From: Neoakkermansia glycaniphila
GTDB taxonomy: Bacteria > Verrucomicrobiota > Verrucomicrobiia > Verrucomicrobiales > Akkermansiaceae
Length of the DNA stretch: 64,000 nt
Assembly: GCF_001683795.1 (NCBI RefSeq)
Contig: NZ_LIGX01000002.1
Span: 62,001-126,000, forward strand
Direction of reading: 5' to 3'
Shown: piece by piece, positions 18,174-25,898 of the stretch
How the letters are laid out: every line of letters starts with the position of its first letter
How positions within the stretch are numbered: the first letter of the stretch is position 1
The notes under the pieces: generated by a model
What the model was told of the DNA's origin: nothing
Databases searched by the model: none
Seen by the model: only the letters and a program-made list of their open reading frames with translations
Made by a program: the position numbers and the translations under genes

Positions 18174-18785
18174 ATGGAACTGAATGCCTATGAAATCCTG
18201 CCCGGCTGCTTTCCGCCAGAACTCGGAGAAGATGTAGCCGCCGTCATCAAAGCATTATCCTCCCTGGATCCGGCTACCTACAGATACACATATCACGCCT
18301 CACAGCAGGGCAAAACATGGACAATACCATCCACCATCTATCATGGTTACAATGAGGATCACTGGCCCCATGTCCGCCGCAGACTTCCTCACAAATACGA
18401 TTTTCCCAGCCTGTCGGACATGCAGAAAACCATTCTCAACTGCATTCTCCTGCGGCATCAAGACACGGATGTTGTCCATCAGGCTTTGAAACAGATACTC
18501 GCTTGCACCGAAATCTGGATGCTCCCCTTCTCCTTCCCGCTCCTTGGCATCCATCACAAAGCCGTCCTGTTCGACCTCTGGGAACACATCGTCACCAACA
18601 TGGACCGTTACTTGGCCTTCATCAAGGAAAACCGCAAACTCTTCCACATAGTCGGACAAAACTCGGGCATCGGCCATTGCAAACGACTCAGGCAAATGGA
18701 CATCCGCTACCAGATCCTCCGCGAATTGAAACGGCGCATCCAACCGTTTCCCAAAGAAAAAGCTCCGGATTACAACTGGCCCTGA
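18174..18785 (+). CDS. Unknown protein at the end of the hom operon
   Basis: 203 residues from the ATG at 18174, chosen because upstream in-frame sequence overlaps the ThiF gene and has shadow-like composition. It is not recognised. It has no signal peptide or membrane segment and is predicted to be mixed helical, with aromatic residues spread throughout (for example YRYTYHASQQGKTW and HDDPWP-like HWPHVRRRLPHKYDF). It starts 26 nt after the ThiF-like gene, on the same strand, so it is probably the last gene of the eight-gene run. A 216-nt gap with promoter-like sequence follows. It could be a lineage-specific cytoplasmic protein; no function can be offered. Confidence 0.65.
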   Translation: MELNAYEILPGCFPPELGEDVAAVIKALSSLDPATYRYTYHASQQGKTWTIPSTIYHGYNEDHWPHVRRRLPHKYDFPSLSDMQKTILNCILLRHQDTDVVHQALKQILACTEIWMLPFSFPLLGIHHKAVLFDLWEHIVTNMDRYLAFIKENRKLFHIVGQNSGIGHCKRLRQMDIRYQILRELKRRIQPFPKEKAPDYNWP

Positions 18786-18955
18786 CGCCATCCCGGCTCA
18801 CCCCTCCGTCGGGGACAAGCCCATTGACGCATACGAGCATTCATCATATATGCCCTATATAAAAGCATCGTGGTTTTATCATCAAACAACATGCCAAACT
18901 GCTGCTGAAAACAGAATGCAGAATCCACGCACGCCCCTTGCCCTTTCTTTTCCGT

Positions 18956-18984
18956 TTGACACCCTGGAAAAAAACCGTTAGTGT
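18956..18984 (+). promoter_or_regulatory. Candidate promoter for the phosphatase-like lipoprotein
   Basis: A perfect TTGACA (18956-18961), 17 bp, then a weak TAGTGT (18979-18984). The leader to the ATG at 19002 would be about 11 nt. A second candidate, TTGACG (18824-18829), 17 bp, TATATG (18847-18852), lies further upstream and would give a leader of about 140 nt. Confidence 0.5.
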
Positions 18985-19001
18985 AGAAAAATATTTCATC
19001 C

Positions 19002-19574
19002 ATGATTCCGCTTGCCTCCGTCACACGCCTTTCCCTCCTGTTGCTGATCTCCGTGCAACTCCTCGCCTGCTGTTCCTCCAAAGAAGAACAACCGGCCGCC
19101 CATGCCGAAAAACTGGCACTCGTCGACAACTGCTACAAAATCTCCCCGAAACTCCTTCGTTCCGGGCAGCCATCCCGCAAAGACTTCCGCAAACTCGAAC
19201 AATACGGCATCAAAACCGTCCTGAACCTTCGTGAATACCATTCCGACGACAAGGAAGCGCGCGGCACCGGTATCAAACTCCTCCACATCCCGCTCGCAGC
19301 CGGAAGCGTCACCGAAGACGAACTGCTCGCCTGCCTTCTCGCCATCAAAAAAGCTCCCTCCCCCGTTCTCGTCCATTGCTGGCACGGCTCCGACCGTACA
19401 GGCATCGTCTGTGCAGCCTACCGCATCGCCGAGCAGGGATGGACTCCCGATGCCGCTTTGCAGGAATTGACGGACGGCCCCTTCGGCCACCATGAATGGT
19501 ACTACTCCAACCTTGCCGAACTGGTCAAGGCCATCGACTGGCAGCAGTTCACCGAGAAATACAAAAAAGGCTGA
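19002..19574 (+). CDS. Dual-specificity/tyrosine phosphatase-like lipoprotein
   Basis: 190 residues. The N-terminus has a long hydrophobic run ending LLACC with a usable lipobox cysteine near residue 23, so it is probably a lipoprotein or otherwise exported. The active-site loop VHCWHGSDRTG (near 124-134, catalytic Cys 126, Arg 132) matches the HCxxGxxR signature of cysteine-dependent phosphatases, and the preceding YKISPKLLRSGQPS and VLNLRE match the DSP-like family found in bacteria. The substrate, protein or phospholipid-like, is not evident. It is convergent with the SPFH gene; the terminator of that gene starts inside the end of this one. The predicted leader is only about 11 nt. Confidence 0.82.
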   Translation: MIPLASVTRLSLLLLISVQLLACCSSKEEQPAAHAEKLALVDNCYKISPKLLRSGQPSRKDFRKLEQYGIKTVLNLREYHSDDKEARGTGIKLLHIPLAAGSVTEDELLACLLAIKKAPSPVLVHCWHGSDRTGIVCAAYRIAEQGWTPDAALQELTDGPFGHHEWYYSNLAELVKAIDWQQFTEKYKKG

Positions 19575-19597
19575 AACCGCCCGCTGCGGATTCAGCC
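19563..19597 (-). terminator. Intrinsic terminator of the nfeD-SPFH operon
   Basis: GGCTGAA-A-CCGC, loop CCGCT, GCGG-A-TTCAGCC (19569-19597) form a long stem with one internal A/A mismatch. Read on the minus strand it is followed by TTTTTT (19563-19568). It overlaps the last codons of the convergent phosphatase-like gene. Confidence 0.85.
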
Positions 19598-19619
19598 ATT
19601 CTCCGAAAATCGGAATTCC

Positions 19620-20468
19620 TCACTTGCCGCCCTGCTGGTCGTTCAGGGAAAGAAGCGTATTCATCCCCGTGGGAATATACACCTTGTCGCCCGGCTTCGA
19701 AGCGATCACCGCATAGGCATCCAGCATCTTCTGAGCCATCAGAATGCGGGCTGCCTCCTCCTTGCCGACGGATGCGGACAATGCCTCCAGATAACTCTTC
19801 TCCGCCTCCGCCAGAATCGCCAGCGCGCGGCTTTTTCCTTCGGCCTTCAGAATGGAGGCTTCCTTCTCTGCCTCCGCATCGCGAAGCGTCGCTTCCGCCT
19901 TGCCTCGGGCTTCCAGGCTGATGGCACGGCTCTGTCGCTCGGCATTGAGCTGCTGAAGCATCGCGTCCTGCGTCACCTGATCGGTCCGCAGCTCCTTGAT
20001 CTCGATACTGATAATCTGGATACCCCACCGCTGCGCCGTCGCCGCCACATTGGCTACGATCTTTTCCGAAAGCGTGGCACGCGAACCGAGAATATAATCC
20101 AGATCGGATGAACCGATCACCGCGCGCATCTCGTTCAGTACGGATTCGATCAACGACTTGTGCAGGCGATCCACCTCGTACACGGCCTTGATCGGATCCA
20201 CAATACGCCAGCGAATAATGCAATCGGCGGACACCTTCGCATTATCCCGCGTAAAACATTCGCGGGGAGTCGTATCGAGAATCTGCTCGGCCTTTTCGAT
20301 GAACACGCCGTCACGGTTCGACGAAGGCCATGCATCCGCCACATTCTTCACCTGTTCCAGAAAAGGGATGCGGAAACGCAGACCGCTCTCCTGTACCCTC
20401 ACGGGCTTGCCAAAACGCTCAATAATGCGGCAATGCGCTTGCGGAACAATACTGATAAAAAAATCCAT
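19620..20468 (-). CDS. SPFH/stomatin-prohibitin family protein
   Basis: 282 residues from the ATG at 20468; a longer frame back to 20522 would overlap nfeD and adds no homology. The protein begins with a hydrophobic FFISIVPQAHCRIIERFG, then shows the prohibitin-homology core (GLRFRIPFLEQVKNV, DNAKVSADCIIRWRIVDPIKAVYEV) and the alternating coiled-coil ERQSRAISLEARGKAEATL typical of stomatin/slipin proteins. Family members oligomerise on membranes and organise protein complexes or proteases. The gene directly upstream (28-nt gap) encodes an NfeD-like protein, the classic stomatin partner, which strengthens the call. A clean terminator follows at 19563-19597. Confidence 0.9.
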   Translation of the reverse strand: MDFFISIVPQAHCRIIERFGKPVRVQESGLRFRIPFLEQVKNVADAWPSSNRDGVFIEKAEQILDTTPRECFTRDNAKVSADCIIRWRIVDPIKAVYEVDRLHKSLIESVLNEMRAVIGSSDLDYILGSRATLSEKIVANVAATAQRWGIQIISIEIKELRTDQVTQDAMLQQLNAERQSRAISLEARGKAEATLRDAEAEKEASILKAEGKSRALAILAEAEKSYLEALSASVGKEEAARILMAQKMLDAYAVIASKPGDKVYIPTGMNTLLSLNDQQGGK

Positions 20469-20496
20469 GATACTGTCGGGGCTGATTTTTGGCAGT

Positions 20497-21018
20497 TTAC
20501 GCCGTACTCCCGCACTTGGCAATCAAAAACGTGCCGTTCGACTGATTTTGAATCAGCACGGGCTCGCGGTCGGAAAACTCATTCAGATCCTTTGCCTCGA
20601 CCGCCCACAATTCGCCGTTCCATTCTACGAAACAGGCCTCGCCGATACGCCGGAAAACTCCGACCGAACCCGGAGCATTCTCCACACTCTCCCTCACGGC
20701 ATTCCTCAACAGCAGGCGGGAAACCAGAGGCAGCACGAATTTCCGCCAGAACAGCATGTACAGGGCAAGCGCCAGCAGGGCGAACCCAAGAAACACAAGC
20801 ACATCCCATTGCAGCGGCGCATCCACCCATAACGTGAAATACAACGCAAACACCCCTGCGGAAACCAGAGAGAGAGCCTCCGTCTGAAAGAAAAGATCCA
20901 GCACCAGCAGCGTCACGGCTACGGCAAGCAGCCAATGCGTCACCTCCCAACCAAACGGCAGAAACGATTCAATATCAGAAAAATCCATGGAAACAATCAG
21001 CATGTAAAGCGGAAGCAT
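20497..21018 (-). CDS. NfeD-like membrane protein
   Basis: 173 residues. Two or three hydrophobic helices (WLLAVAVTLLVLDLFFQ and a second pair near residues 48-90) are followed by a C-terminal beta-barrel-like domain (GSVGVFRRIGEACFVEWNGELWAVEAKD) of the NfeD OB-fold type. NfeD proteins partner with stomatin/SPFH proteins, and the SPFH gene lies 28 nt downstream on the same strand. In-frame ATGs also occur at 21003 and 20988. I keep 21018 because a promoter with a perfect -35 ends about 12 nt upstream of it. This is a short-form NfeD without the ClpP-like protease domain. A role in membrane microdomain organisation is inferred from the pair. Confidence 0.82.
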   Translation of the reverse strand: MLPLYMLIVSMDFSDIESFLPFGWEVTHWLLAVAVTLLVLDLFFQTEALSLVSAGVFALYFTLWVDAPLQWDVLVFLGFALLALALYMLFWRKFVLPLVSRLLLRNAVRESVENAPGSVGVFRRIGEACFVEWNGELWAVEAKDLNEFSDREPVLIQNQSNGTFLIAKCGSTA

Positions 21019-21036
21019 GCTTGCCGCAACATGGTC

Positions 21037-21065
21037 ACCTTATCGGCGAAACTGCCGGCTGTCAA
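21037..21065 (-). promoter_or_regulatory. Promoter of the nfeD-SPFH operon
   Basis: On the minus strand, TTGACA (21060-21065), 17 bp, TAAGGT (21037-21042). The -35 is a perfect consensus and lies inside a small inverted repeat (CCGGC, TGTCAA, GCCGG). The start of transcription should fall near 21030. Confidence 0.65.
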
Positions 21066-21077
21066 GCCGGAAAACAT

Positions 21078-21863
21078 TCACTCCCCTGCCGTCTCACCGA
21101 GGCAATACGACCACCCGTGCTCGCCGTGATAAATCATCTGGCGGCTCATGCCGCCGTCTGCCGTCACATTCTGTGCGTTGATGAATCCGGCATCCGGCCC
21201 GCACAGGAACAAAGCCAGCTTTGCCACATCCTCCGGCACGCCCGCACGGCCCGCAGGATGCTGCCTCTCGTCCGCTTCGGACAAAGCCGCACCAGCGGCC
21301 TCCGTCTGAATCCAGCCGGGACTGATGCAATTCACGCGAATACCGCGGGAAGCCATACTCATCGCCATGGCGTGCGTCAGCGCGACGATACCGCCTTTCG
21401 CGGCAGAATAGCTCTCCGTATCCGGCATGGACTGCTCCGCCCGGGTGGATGCGATATTCACAATCGCACCGCCCTCTCCAAAACGATCCATGAACAGGCG
21501 GGCCAATTCATACGGAGCCGCCACGCCGACGCACAACACCTCCAAGAAGTCATCATACGAGCAGCCGCCGAGCAAACCTCCTTTGCTGAAACAGGCATTG
21601 TTCACCAGCACATCCACATGCCCGTACCTGGTCAGCACCTGTGCGGCAAACGCCTCCAGATCCTCTTTTTTCCCCACATCCCCGTGCACGAACAAATGTC
21701 CGCCTCCCGGCAAAGAAGAGGCCAGCCGTGCTCCCTCCTCCCCGGCCCTGTCGATCACCGCCACATGCGCACCCTTCGCAGCAAAGGCCTCGGCAAGGCA
21801 GCGTCCGATCCCATGCACGCCGCCAGTCACCACCACCACCTTGGAAAAATAACCGGACTTCAT
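21078..21863 (-). CDS. Short-chain dehydrogenase/reductase
   Basis: 261 residues, a classical SDR. It has the cofactor loop VVTGGVHGIG (11-20), the acidic residue after the second strand (VIDRAG, suggesting NAD preference), NNAC where NNAG is usual, the catalytic serine in VNIASTRAEQ and the YSAAK pair (Tyr and Lys near 154-158), followed by RVNCISPGWIQTE. The C-terminus FLCGPDAGFINAQNVTADGG is also typical. The substrate cannot be read from sequence. It is transcribed divergently from the BamE-like lipoprotein. Its promoter puts transcription within about one base of the ATG, implying a leaderless message. It is not in an operon. Confidence 0.9.
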   Translation of the reverse strand: MKSGYFSKVVVVTGGVHGIGRCLAEAFAAKGAHVAVIDRAGEEGARLASSLPGGGHLFVHGDVGKKEDLEAFAAQVLTRYGHVDVLVNNACFSKGGLLGGCSYDDFLEVLCVGVAAPYELARLFMDRFGEGGAIVNIASTRAEQSMPDTESYSAAKGGIVALTHAMAMSMASRGIRVNCISPGWIQTEAAGAALSEADERQHPAGRAGVPEDVAKLALFLCGPDAGFINAQNVTADGGMSRQMIYHGEHGWSYCLGETAGE

Positions 21864-21869
21864 GGCTCC

Positions 21870-21898
21870 ATCCTACCTTATGGCAACTCCGATTGCAA
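21870..21898 (-). promoter_or_regulatory. Promoter of the SDR gene (leaderless arrangement)
   Basis: On the minus strand, TTGCAA (21893-21898), 17 bp, TAGGAT (21870-21875). The start codon A is at 21863, seven bases past the -10, so the predicted mRNA begins at or next to the ATG. Confidence 0.6.
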
Positions 21899-21998
21899 GA
21901 ACGCTTTCGCACGGGCAATACAAAACAGCCTCCAATCGCTTCATACCAAACAAACTCATGCATGCACCCGCTCCTCTATCCGATGACATGGGAACCTC

Positions 21999-22027
21999 TT
22001 GCCTCTGGCGCTTCCCTCCTGTATTCT
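21999..22027 (+). promoter_or_regulatory. Promoter of the BamE-like lipoprotein gene
   Basis: TTGCCT (21999-22004), 17 bp, TATTCT (22022-22027). The ATG is at 22037, leaving a leader of about 3 nt. Confidence 0.6.
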
Positions 22028-22036
22028 CAACCACAC

Positions 22037-22567
22037 ATGCAAAAGAGTCATCTCTATTCCATCGCCGCCCTCTTGCTGCTCGCACCTGCCATGGTTTCCT
22101 GCACGGTGACGTACGGCAATACGGATATTGTGACCGCCAAGGAAAAACTGGCAGCCATGAGCCCCGGCAAGACGACGAAAAACGATGTGTTCGAAGCATT
22201 CGGACAACCTTCCGACGTCGTTCCGCTCGACCATGACAAAGGCTCATGCTGGATCTACCGCTTCCGCAAGGCATCCAACAACACCATCGCCTACCTGCCG
22301 ATGGGCGTAGGCCTCGTAGCCGGAGGCAAGAACGGCGACGTGTACACCCGCCTCTTCGACTTCAACAGGAAAAACATCCTGACCGACACTCGCGCCGTCT
22401 CCAAGGAACTCTACACGTCCAATCTCTTCTCGCTCGGACGCACCATCAACAACCTCTGGTCCACGAACGACTCCCAAAAACGCGTCCATGAAGAAATGAA
22501 ACGCCTGGACAAACCGTTCGATGAAAGCCGGGGCAGCGAAGACCAACTTCTGGAAAACGCCCTGTAA
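22037..22567 (+). CDS. Small lipoprotein with a BamE/SmpA-like domain
   Basis: 176 residues from the ATG at 22037, the start that places the hydrophobic leader (LYSIAALLLLAPAMVSC) at the N-terminus; the lipobox cysteine would be residue 22, although MVSC is not the best lipobox. Residues 36-60 (KLAAMSPGKTTKNDVFEAFGQPSDV) follow the pattern G-x-T-K-x-x-V-x-x-x-F/L-G-x-P of the SmpA/OmlA/BamE domain, found in lipoproteins of outer-membrane assembly. The rest does not match BamE well, so the domain call is a resemblance only. A second lipoprotein gene follows after 39 nt on the same strand, and the two are probably co-transcribed. Precise function unknown. Confidence 0.7.
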   Translation: MQKSHLYSIAALLLLAPAMVSCTVTYGNTDIVTAKEKLAAMSPGKTTKNDVFEAFGQPSDVVPLDHDKGSCWIYRFRKASNNTIAYLPMGVGLVAGGKNGDVYTRLFDFNRKNILTDTRAVSKELYTSNLFSLGRTINNLWSTNDSQKRVHEEMKRLDKPFDESRGSEDQLLENAL

Positions 22568-22606
22568 CCTCATCTCGCACCCACCATCAAACCACCGCTT
22601 ACCACC

Positions 22607-23491
22607 ATGTTCGACCTCTCCTCGTTCCGATCCCTCGTCAAGCGCCCCGCCCTCCTCGCCGTGTCCTGCCTGTCCGTCATCTCGTGCGGTACGACGCTCA
22701 CCCTCGACGAACCCGTCCCGGCCATCATCGATGTCAACCGCAACTCTACGCTGGCCATCATCGCCGACAACAGCGTCGGACGCGACATCGCCCGGGAAGT
22801 ACGCATCAAGCTTCACCCCAGCGGGTTCTACCGCATCCAGCCCCTGCTCCATTCTCCGGATCCCGATACGGACGTACTCGTCGCCCTCAGCGGCAGCTAT
22901 CTTGACTGCACCATCAACTACGATACCAGCCACGACCACGATCACAACCACGACAAAAAACACAACAGGGACAGGTACGACGATGACCGCCGCATCTCCT
23001 CCTACGATGTCCGTGGCGGCACCACCTGCCGCATCTCCTCCCGTTGTACCGGCTCCTCGGCCTACCGCAATTACTACGGCAGCGATACTTCGTACAACTC
23101 CGAATACGCCGCCCACGACGAGGTAATCGACGAAATCTCCGACAAAATCGTGCGCGACCTGGTTCCCCACCAGAGCACCTACACCGTCACCATCGACTCG
23201 GACGACGAAAACCCCATCCTCGAACAGGCAGCGGAAGCATGCAAGGCCGGGAACTGGACGCTCGGCGAACAGCTCGCCAAACAGGCATCCGCCAACAAAC
23301 CGCAATCTGCGGAACCGTGGTTCCTGCTCGGCATCATCGAACGCAGCAGAAGAAACTTCACGCGCTCGTCTGAACTGATCGCCAAGGCAGCCTCTCTCCA
23401 GCCCTCAGGCAAATACCAGAGGGAACTCCGCCGCAACAGCGAAATTCAGATCAACATGCAGGCGGTCAAGCATCAGCTCCAAACACTCTGA
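22607..23491 (+). CDS. Lipoprotein with histidine-rich segment
   Basis: 294 residues. The leader ends LSVISC, a good lipobox (Cys 27). The mature part starts with a predicted alpha/beta region (PAIIDVNRNSTLAIIADNS). A striking His/Asp stretch, HDHDHNHDKKHNRD, lies near residues 109-122. The C-terminal third contains one or two TPR-like helical pairs (NWTLGEQLAKQASANKPQSA, EPWFLLGIIERSRRN). The His-rich run could bind divalent metals; this is inference. It sits 39 nt behind the BamE-like lipoprotein gene and converges on the fucosidase gene, with a terminator between. I do not recognise a named family with confidence. Confidence 0.72.
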   Translation: MFDLSSFRSLVKRPALLAVSCLSVISCGTTLTLDEPVPAIIDVNRNSTLAIIADNSVGRDIAREVRIKLHPSGFYRIQPLLHSPDPDTDVLVALSGSYLDCTINYDTSHDHDHNHDKKHNRDRYDDDRRISSYDVRGGTTCRISSRCTGSSAYRNYYGSDTSYNSEYAAHDEVIDEISDKIVRDLVPHQSTYTVTIDSDDENPILEQAAEACKAGNWTLGEQLAKQASANKPQSAEPWFLLGIIERSRRNFTRSSELIAKAASLQPSGKYQRELRRNSEIQINMQAVKHQLQTL

Positions 23492-23607
23492 CACTTCCCT
23501 CCTCCATCGGTATCCGGCGATGCCCTTCCCGCGATACTCCGGCATGGTCATTTCTCCGTGCAGCATATCGCTAACTCTCGCAGAACACCTTCCGAACCAT
23601 TCATCTT

Positions 23608-23642
23608 AAAAAACGGCCATCCGGAATACCGAATGGCCGTTT
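23608..23642 (-). terminator. Terminator between convergent lipoprotein and fucosidase genes
   Basis: AAACGGCCAT (23611-23620) pairs with ATGGCCGTTT (23633-23642), extended inward by CGG/CCG around an AATA loop. The minus-strand transcript continues into TTTTTT, so it ends the fucosidase message. On the plus strand only TTT follows, so bidirectional use is possible but weaker. Confidence 0.8.
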
Positions 23643-23672
23643 GACCGGAAGTCGATCAATAGGGGTGATCCA

Positions 23673-25892
23673 TCACTTGCCCGCAGGCTTCGCCGGCAGA
23701 ATGCCCAGCTCGGCAACGGTCACATGATTGCCGTCGATAGCCGATTTTGCGACAAAGCGCAGAAAGCGCCCGGTGGCAGGCTCCGCCAAATCAATGCGCT
23801 GGCGGATGGGATTCGCCTTGATGTTCGAGAACTCTCCGGCAGCCGCAGCCTTGCCCCATTCCTTGCCGTCCTTGCTCACATAAACTTCGTAATTGTTCAC
23901 GATGCCCTTCGTATTGCCATCCTGCCGTGGCGTGTACAACACGGATGCCACGGGAATCTCACAGCCCATATCAATATCGATCGTCTGGGGCGGAGGAATC
24001 TCACCGGAGCCGGCATGCGTATGCCACAGCGTGTCATCCTTGCCGTCGATCATGCGGGCCGGGTCGGATGCACCGGACTCGGCCGACACGATTTTCCATC
24101 CGGATGTCGCTACGGGAAGCACCGCATTCGTCGTCGCTGACGAACTGTTGCCCACAAACGCACGCACGTTCAGCACGCCGCCGTCAGGCAGATTCAAGGG
24201 TGCCTTATATTCCGAAGAAGACGATCCCGGTTCGGAACCGTCGAGCGTATAGCGCACCGTACAACCGTCTCCGCCACGCAGGGTCACGCTGCCGGATGCA
24301 TCGCGGGACACAGCCGGAGCGCTCACGATCTGCGGCTTCTGCCACAGGGAGAACTCGGACAAAGCCGCTGGGGCATCGGAAGCTTCGACCACGAGCTTCA
24401 GCTCGTCCGTCGTCACACTCTTACCCAGCAACAGGACACGCGGACCCACGCTGCTTCCATTCACCCACGGCACCCATTGGCCGTTCTCCTTGACGAAGAC
24501 GGAGAACTTGCGGATGCGCTGTCCCAATTGAATGGGTTCGGACAGGCGGATCACATCAAATGTCCGAGCTTCCGGCAGCTTCACGACCACTGCGGGGTTC
24601 CTGTCGTCTTCAGCCGCCATCCAGAACGTAGCCCGCTTGCGGTCCAGTACATCCTCGGAGGATTTCGCTGTCCCGTTCGACGAGAACTTCACGGAAGCGC
24701 CGTCCGCCAGATTGAGAGAATACATCTGCTTCAACAAACGAGAAAATTCCTTCAGGGAAGCGGCATCGTTCTCATGAATGCGTCCGCGCGAATCCGGCGG
24801 CACATTCAGATTCAAATCCGCGCCACGCCCGACACTCTCGAAATAAAGCTTCATCAGATTCTCTGGCGTACGCACACGGCCGTTCTCATGCGCCTTCCAG
24901 AACCAGCCCGGGCGAATGGACACATCCACCTCGGCCGGAATCCAGAACTTGCCGTTCACCGTACCCTGCACGCCCTCCTGATACACATTGCAGCCGGGGC
25001 CGGGCGGCTTGCCGTTCAACCCCTTCGGCGTATAGGTCGCCCAGCAGGGATAACCGGCAAACCCGCTCTCATTGCCGACCCAGCGCACATCGGGACCGAC
25101 ATCCGAGAAAATCACCGCATGCGGTTGCAGGCTCTTGACGAGCTTCCACGTATTCGGCCAGTCGTAGTAGGAGCTCTTGTCCACCGTGCGGCTGTCCTTC
25201 GCTCCTCCATAATATCCTTCACCGCCGCCCGCGCCGTCATGCCACACGATGAAAACCGGGCCGTACTGCGTCAAAAGCTCTTTCAGCTGCTCGCGGTACA
25301 CATTCACATACTCGGGCGTACCATAAGCCGGATGATTGCGGTCCCACGGCGACAGATACACGCCGAACTTCACCCCATGGCGTTTGCAGGCCTCGGCATA
25401 ATCCTTCACCATATCGCCCTTGCCTCCCTTCCACGGAGAGGAGGCTACGCTGTGTTTGGTCGTTTTTGTCGGCCACAGGCAAAAACCGTCGTGATGCTTG
25501 CACGTCAGAATCACCCCCTTGAATCCGGCGTCCGCCAGTGTACCGATCACCTGATCGGGATCGTAATCCGTCGGATTGAACAGCTCGGGAGATTCGTCGC
25601 CACCGCCCCATTCCTTGCCGGTATAGGTATTCAGCGTGAAATGCACAAAAGCATACATCTCCATATCGTGCCATTGAAGCTGTTCGGGAGTCGGCACGGC
25701 TCCATAAGGTTTCGGAACTTCGGCACGGCTCTCGTTCGGCAGGCAGGCGCCCAGACACAGCATACCGCCCAAAAGGGCACACTTCCAGCCGGAGACACCG
25801 CCACAATTACGCCATTCTTGTTGTTGCATCATCATCAATACGTAAAATTCCATCCAATCTTTCAATCGGAAACAAACATCCTGCCTCCGCAA
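23673..25892 (-). CDS. GH29 alpha-L-fucosidase, multimodular, exported
   Basis: 739 residues as given; starts at residues 14, 20, 21 or 22 (for example near 25835) would leave a shorter, more normal leader. The hydrophobic leader ends LCLGAC, a plausible lipobox. The GH29 barrel follows with CKHHDGFCLWP (131-141) and GPVFIVWHDGAGGG, whose aspartate (near 219) is the expected nucleophile. After the catalytic part come a galactose-binding-like beta region, a CHB_HEX/FN3-like segment (YTLDGSEPGSSSSEYKAPL) and an F5/8 type C (CBM32-like) domain (ARMIDGKDDTLWHTH to GRFLRFVAKS). It removes terminal fucose from glycans; host mucin is the likely substrate by analogy. It starts 6 nt after the coiled-coil/TPR gene, so the two form an operon. 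Confidence 0.9.
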   Translation of the reverse strand: MRRQDVCFRLKDWMEFYVLMMMQQQEWRNCGGVSGWKCALLGGMLCLGACLPNESRAEVPKPYGAVPTPEQLQWHDMEMYAFVHFTLNTYTGKEWGGGDESPELFNPTDYDPDQVIGTLADAGFKGVILTCKHHDGFCLWPTKTTKHSVASSPWKGGKGDMVKDYAEACKRHGVKFGVYLSPWDRNHPAYGTPEYVNVYREQLKELLTQYGPVFIVWHDGAGGGEGYYGGAKDSRTVDKSSYYDWPNTWKLVKSLQPHAVIFSDVGPDVRWVGNESGFAGYPCWATYTPKGLNGKPPGPGCNVYQEGVQGTVNGKFWIPAEVDVSIRPGWFWKAHENGRVRTPENLMKLYFESVGRGADLNLNVPPDSRGRIHENDAASLKEFSRLLKQMYSLNLADGASVKFSSNGTAKSSEDVLDRKRATFWMAAEDDRNPAVVVKLPEARTFDVIRLSEPIQLGQRIRKFSVFVKENGQWVPWVNGSSVGPRVLLLGKSVTTDELKLVVEASDAPAALSEFSLWQKPQIVSAPAVSRDASGSVTLRGGDGCTVRYTLDGSEPGSSSSEYKAPLNLPDGGVLNVRAFVGNSSSATTNAVLPVATSGWKIVSAESGASDPARMIDGKDDTLWHTHAGSGEIPPPQTIDIDMGCEIPVASVLYTPRQDGNTKGIVNNYEVYVSKDGKEWGKAAAAGEFSNIKANPIRQRIDLAEPATGRFLRFVAKSAIDGNHVTVAELGILPAKPAGK

Positions 25893-25898
25893 ACGGAC

